A DNA stretch of 17,141 nt, from NCBI GenBank assembly GCA_007125415.1, contig SLDH01000162.1, forward strand, positions 1 to 17,141. The letters are read 5' to 3'. Below, piece by piece: positions 13,932 to 17,141 of this stretch. The notes under the pieces are model-generated. The model worked only from the letters and a program-made list of their open reading frames with translations. It made no database searches and was not told the origin of the DNA. A program made the position numbers and the translations under genes. The DNA comes from Roseovarius sp. (GTDB lineage: Bacteria; Pseudomonadota; Alphaproteobacteria; Rhodobacterales; Rhodobacteraceae). Each line of letters begins with the position of its first letter. Positions within the stretch are counted from its first letter, which is position 1.

Positions 13932-13949
13932 CCGCTCTCTCCCCGCACC

Positions 13950-14762
13950 CTATTGCTGCGCCACATCGATACGCACATCGAGCACCTCATCCGTACCACC
14001 CACCCGCAACCCCGATACCGGCGATGCCTCGAGATAATCAAGCCCTGTGGCCACGCGGACATAGCGCGCGTCGGGCGAGATGCCATTGGAGACATCAAAG
14101 CCGACCCAGCCCAGCCCCTCGACATGGGCCTCGGCCCAGGCATGCATCGCCTCCTGCACCGTCCGGTCATTGAGCATCAGATACCCCGAGACATAGCGCG
14201 CAGGCAGGCCCATTTCGCGTGCGCAAGCCAGAAAGATGTGGGTGTGATCCTGGCAAACCCCCTGCCCGGCCTCAAGCGCGTCTTCGGCGCTCCAGTTCGG
14301 TTCGGACGCGCCCACCATATAGGTCACCGCACACGCGATCTCGCCCATCAGCCTGTGCAGCCCGTCCAGATCGGGGCTGACATCCGCCGCGCGCAGAAAC
14401 GCCTTCAGCCGCGTGCGCGCGCGCGTCATCTGTGTCTGCCGGCGATAGAGCCAGAGCGGCGACGGTCCGCGATGCAGGCCCACGATCCCGCCCGTATCGG
14501 TCAGCACCACCTCTCCCTCGCTGATGACCGACAGCGCATTGGTGCCCCGCTCGAAGCTGATCAGTTCGACCGTGTTGTGATGATGATCCTCGAAGCTCAG
14601 TTCCTTGCGGCCATGCTCCACCCGTGTCTTCCAGCGCGTGATCTGCTGCTGGGGCGAGGATTTGGGGGTCTTGCGCAACTGCTGCAACCCGTAGCGCACC
14701 GGTTCGCCGAAGCGGTACTGCGTGGCGTGTGTGATCTTCAGATACATGGGCTGCTCACTCAT
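13950..14762 (-). CDS. Transglutaminase-like cysteine peptidase of the Anbu cluster
   Basis: 270 residues. N-terminal beta-rich region (YLKITHATQYRFGEPV, typical of this bacterial family) precedes a transglutaminase core with an intact triad: Cys170 in GQGVCQDHTH, His207 in AMHAWAEA and Asp223 in GFDVSNG. Such proteins usually act as peptidases or amide-bond exchangers, and no signal peptide is evident. ATG 14762 overlaps the alpha-E stop by 8 bp; an internal ATG at 14747 (MYLKITH) matches the start of many relatives and is a reasonable alternative. In Anbu clusters it is predicted to work with the ATP-grasp protein on a peptide or amide. Confidence 0.92.
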   Translation of the reverse strand: MSEQPMYLKITHATQYRFGEPVRYGLQQLRKTPKSSPQQQITRWKTRVEHGRKELSFEDHHHNTVELISFERGTNALSVISEGEVVLTDTGGIVGLHRGPSPLWLYRRQTQMTRARTRLKAFLRAADVSPDLDGLHRLMGEIACAVTYMVGASEPNWSAEDALEAGQGVCQDHTHIFLACAREMGLPARYVSGYLMLNDRTVQEAMHAWAEAHVEGLGWVGFDVSNGISPDARYVRVATGLDYLEASPVSGLRVGGTDEVLDVRIDVAQQ

Positions 14763-15696
14763 AGAAGCGGTAATCGATCTCGATCTGACGGGCGATCCGG
14801 CTCAGGTGATCGAGAACCTGTTCGATATATTCATGCAGCCCGAACTCGAAGATATGCGCCACATCATGTGAAAAATACATGGCTTCCAGTTTGTTCACCA
14901 TGGCGAGCGAGGGCATGGGTTTGCGCTTGTCGTCATGCAGATAGCGCAGATTGTCCCGCAGCTTGCCCACGCAGAAGGCAAGGCTGCGTGGCATCCGCCC
15001 GTCAAGCGTGAGAAAATGGGTGATCTCGCGCGGTCCGGCCCCCGCGCCGTATTCCATGCGAAAGCCACCGCGCGCCGAAAGCGAGCGCAGGATCGTCTCC
15101 CATTGCACATTGTCGAGCGACGAGCCCACCGCCCGCGCCGAAGGCAGCAACACGTAATATTTCACATCGAGGATACGCGCGGTATTGTCCGCGCGCTCCA
15201 GAAACGTGCCGATGCGGGCGAAATCATAGATCTCGTTGCGCAGCATGGTGCCATGGGTCATCCCCCGGGTGAGGGCCGTGGCCTGGCGCAGGGCGCGTAG
15301 CACATTGGGCAGATCACGCTCGTTCACCCGCCGCGCGAGCAGTTTCGTGGCCTCCATATAGGCCGCATTCGTGGCCTCCCAGACCTCGTTCGTGATGGCT
15401 GTCCGCACAAGGCGCGCATTATGCCGTGCCGCACATATGCAGGACAGAACGGATGACGGGTTGTCCTTGGAGCGCAACAACCAGTCGATCGCCATTTCCT
15501 TCGTCCAGTCGTCATGCGCCGCGATGAAGGCATCGAAAACGCCGGCGGATTTCAGCACCGGCGCCCATTCCTCCTCGTGCTGGTCGAGCCGGGTGAGCGC
15601 GATGCGCTGACCGGCCTCGATGAGGCGGGCGGTGTTCTCCGCGCGCTCCAGATAGCGATACATCCAGAAAAGGCCATTGGCCGTCTTGCCCAGCAT
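14755..15696 (-). CDS. Alpha-E domain protein (DUF403)
   Basis: 313 residues, helical, beginning MLGKTANGLFWMYRYLERAENTAR, the signature of the alpha-E family. A related Arg/Glu motif recurs in FLERADNTARILD, and the C terminus ends in IEQVLDHLSRIARQIEIDYRF. The family is almost always linked to circularly permuted ATP-grasp and transglutaminase-like genes; its catalytic role is unknown and a scaffold or ligase partner role has been proposed from comparative genomics. The start lies 1 bp after the ATP-grasp stop and the stop overlaps the transglutaminase start. Confidence 0.92.
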   Translation of the reverse strand: MLGKTANGLFWMYRYLERAENTARLIEAGQRIALTRLDQHEEEWAPVLKSAGVFDAFIAAHDDWTKEMAIDWLLRSKDNPSSVLSCICAARHNARLVRTAITNEVWEATNAAYMEATKLLARRVNERDLPNVLRALRQATALTRGMTHGTMLRNEIYDFARIGTFLERADNTARILDVKYYVLLPSARAVGSSLDNVQWETILRSLSARGGFRMEYGAGAGPREITHFLTLDGRMPRSLAFCVGKLRDNLRYLHDDKRKPMPSLAMVNKLEAMYFSHDVAHIFEFGLHEYIEQVLDHLSRIARQIEIDYRFYE

Positions 15697-15697
15697 G

Positions 15698-17122
15698 TCA
15701 GTCCTCCAGCACCCAGGTATCCTTGGTGCCGCCGCCCTGGCTTGAATTGACCACCAGTGAGCCCTTCTTGAGCGCCACCCGCGTGAGGCCGCCCGGTGTC
15801 ACGGTGATGCCATCGGGGCTGACCAGCACGAAGGGGCGCAGATCCACATGGCGGGGCGAAAGGCCGCTGCGGGCGAATATTGGCACGGTGGAAAGGCTGA
15901 GCGTGGGTTGGGCGATGTAGTTGCCCGGCCGCGCCTCCAGCTTGGCGCGAAAACGCTTGAGTTCGGCCTTTGAGGCGGCCGGGCCGATAAGCATGCCATA
16001 GCCGCCCGAGCCATGCACTTCCTTGACCACCAGATCACTGAGGTTGTCGAGCACATAGGCCAGATCATCCGCCTCCGAGCAGCGCCAGGTAGGCACGTTC
16101 TTCAGAAGCGGCCGCTCGCCGGTATAGAATTCCACGATCTCGGGCATATAGGCATAAATTGCCTTGTCATCGGAGATTCCCGTGCCCGGCGCATTGGCGA
16201 TGGTGATGCCCCCCGCGCGGTAGACATCCATGATGCCCGGCACACCCAGCTGGCTTTCGGGATTGAAATTCAGCGGATCGAGGAAATCATCGTCGACCCT
16301 GCGGTAAAGCACGTCGATGGGCGTATAGCCGCGGGTGGTACGCATGGCGACACGTCCGTTCTCGACCTTGAGGTCATGCCCCTCCACCAGTTCGACCCCC
16401 ATCTGATCGGCGAGAAAGGCATGCTCGTAATAGGCCGAATTGAAGATCCCCGGCGTCAGAACCGCCACGACGGGTGTCGCTTCAGCGCAGTGCGGCGCAC
16501 AGGCCGCGAGCGAGCGTCGCAGATTGACCGGATAGTTCTGCACCGGCAGAACGCGGTTGCGCGAGAAGAGTTCGGGAAACATCTGCAGCATCGTCTCGCG
16601 GTTTTCGAGCATGTAGCTCACGCCCGAGGGCGTGCGGGCGTTATCTTCCAACACGTAGAAGTCACCGGGGCCGGTGCGCACCAGATCGATGCCCACGATA
16701 TGCGTATAGACACCCCCCGGCGGCTCGACCCCGATCATCTGCGGCAGGAACGCCTCGTTCTGGCTGATCATCTCTTCGGGCAGCCGCCCGGCCTTCACGA
16801 TCTCCTGGCCATGATAGATATCGTAGAGAAACGCGTTGATGGCGCGCACGCGCTGCTCGATCCCGCGCGACAGCTTGGCCCATTCGGACCCGGAGATGAT
16901 GCGCGGGATGATGTCGAACGGGATAAGCCGCTCTTCCGCCTCCGAGCGTCCATAGACATTGAAGGTGATCCCCGTCAGGCGAAAGAGATTGTCGGCCTCG
17001 CGCTGCTTGGCGCGAAGGCGCGCGAAATCCTCGTCGCAAAACCATGCGTTGAAGCCGGTATAGGGCGCACGCAGCGTCTCGTCATGGCCCCACATCTCGT
17101 CAAAGGGCGGCATCTCGCTCAT
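15698..17122 (-). CDS. Circularly permuted type 2 ATP-grasp protein
   Basis: 474 residues, first gene of the Anbu cluster. ATG 17122 follows GGGAG (17128-17132), a good Shine-Dalgarno. Circularly permuted ATP-grasp signatures: YHGQEI and GRLPEEMI region (about 103-120), metal/ATP-site EDNARTPSGVSYMLENR (159-175), nucleotide-loop KEVHGSGGYGM (367-377) and C-terminal VVNSSQGGGTKDTWVL. Family members are predicted carboxylate-amine ligases that form amide or peptide bonds, with unknown acceptor here. The promoter must lie beyond the window edge, since only 19 bp remain upstream. Confidence 0.93.
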   Translation of the reverse strand: MSEMPPFDEMWGHDETLRAPYTGFNAWFCDEDFARLRAKQREADNLFRLTGITFNVYGRSEAEERLIPFDIIPRIISGSEWAKLSRGIEQRVRAINAFLYDIYHGQEIVKAGRLPEEMISQNEAFLPQMIGVEPPGGVYTHIVGIDLVRTGPGDFYVLEDNARTPSGVSYMLENRETMLQMFPELFSRNRVLPVQNYPVNLRRSLAACAPHCAEATPVVAVLTPGIFNSAYYEHAFLADQMGVELVEGHDLKVENGRVAMRTTRGYTPIDVLYRRVDDDFLDPLNFNPESQLGVPGIMDVYRAGGITIANAPGTGISDDKAIYAYMPEIVEFYTGERPLLKNVPTWRCSEADDLAYVLDNLSDLVVKEVHGSGGYGMLIGPAASKAELKRFRAKLEARPGNYIAQPTLSLSTVPIFARSGLSPRHVDLRPFVLVSPDGITVTPGGLTRVALKKGSLVVNSSQGGGTKDTWVLED

Positions 17123-17141
17123 CTTTCTCCCTCAATCTCAA

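Noticed and set aside
13269..15011. Open frame of 580 codons spanning the antisense of Anbu, transglutaminase and alpha-E genes
   Set aside because: It crosses three well-supported genes, shows no domain and is rich in His/Arg, as expected for a spurious antisense frame.

Overview
The window is GC-rich, tightly packed and coding-dense, with short or overlapping gene junctions. Protein resemblances point to an alphaproteobacterium, most likely a marine member of the Rhodobacteraceae/Roseobacter group. This is inferred from codon bias and gene content, with no rRNA marker in view. The recognisable genes look chromosomal: no transposase, phage gene, tRNA, rRNA or CRISPR array was seen.

Layout. 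(1) 1-538 (+) is the 3' end of glnA (type I glutamine synthetase), closed by a clear intrinsic terminator at 561-592. (2) 786-1658 (+) encodes a hypothetical protein with a hydrophobic C-terminal segment; its end overlaps the end of the convergent ABC transporter gene by 32 bp. (3) 8710 down to 1627 (-) is a sphingolipid gene block, in transcription order: fatty-acyl-AMP ligase, NAD-dependent ceramide-reductase-like protein (CerR-like), acyl carrier protein, serine palmitoyltransferase (SPT), metallophosphoesterase, and an MsbA-type ABC exporter. The first four genes overlap head to tail (4, 11 and 4 bp). (4) 8711-9546 is an 836-bp divergent intergenic region with a TTGACA promoter candidate facing the sphingolipid genes, an AT-rich island and small repeats. 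(5) 9547-13175 (+) is a second compact operon: a photolyase/cryptochrome-like flavoprotein whose domains appear in reversed (circularly permuted) order, an MddA/ICMT-like integral membrane methyltransferase, a UbiG-like methyltransferase, a DUF4149 membrane protein and a DUF427 protein. (6) 17122 down to 13194 (-) is the Anbu cluster: circularly permuted ATP-grasp protein, alpha-E (DUF403) protein, transglutaminase-like protein and the Anbu proteasome-like protease.

How the genes work together. In region 3 the ligase should adenylate a fatty acid and load it onto the dedicated carrier protein. SPT would condense the acyl thioester with serine to 3-ketosphinganine, and the CerR-like enzyme would reduce the keto group after N-acylation. 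The N-acyltransferase (bacterial ceramide synthase) is not in the window. The phosphoesterase and ABC exporter are plausible head-group and flippase partners, which is inference. Region 5 suggests light or oxidative-stress biology linked to methylation, but no pathway can be assigned. Region 6 is a conserved four-gene set predicted from comparative genomics to be a peptide ligation/proteolysis system with unknown substrate.

The most notable observations are the complete acyl-activation-to-SPT module, an Ile in SPT at a position held by Arg in characterised relatives, the apparent domain permutation of the photolyase-like protein, and the MddA-like methyltransferase beside it.
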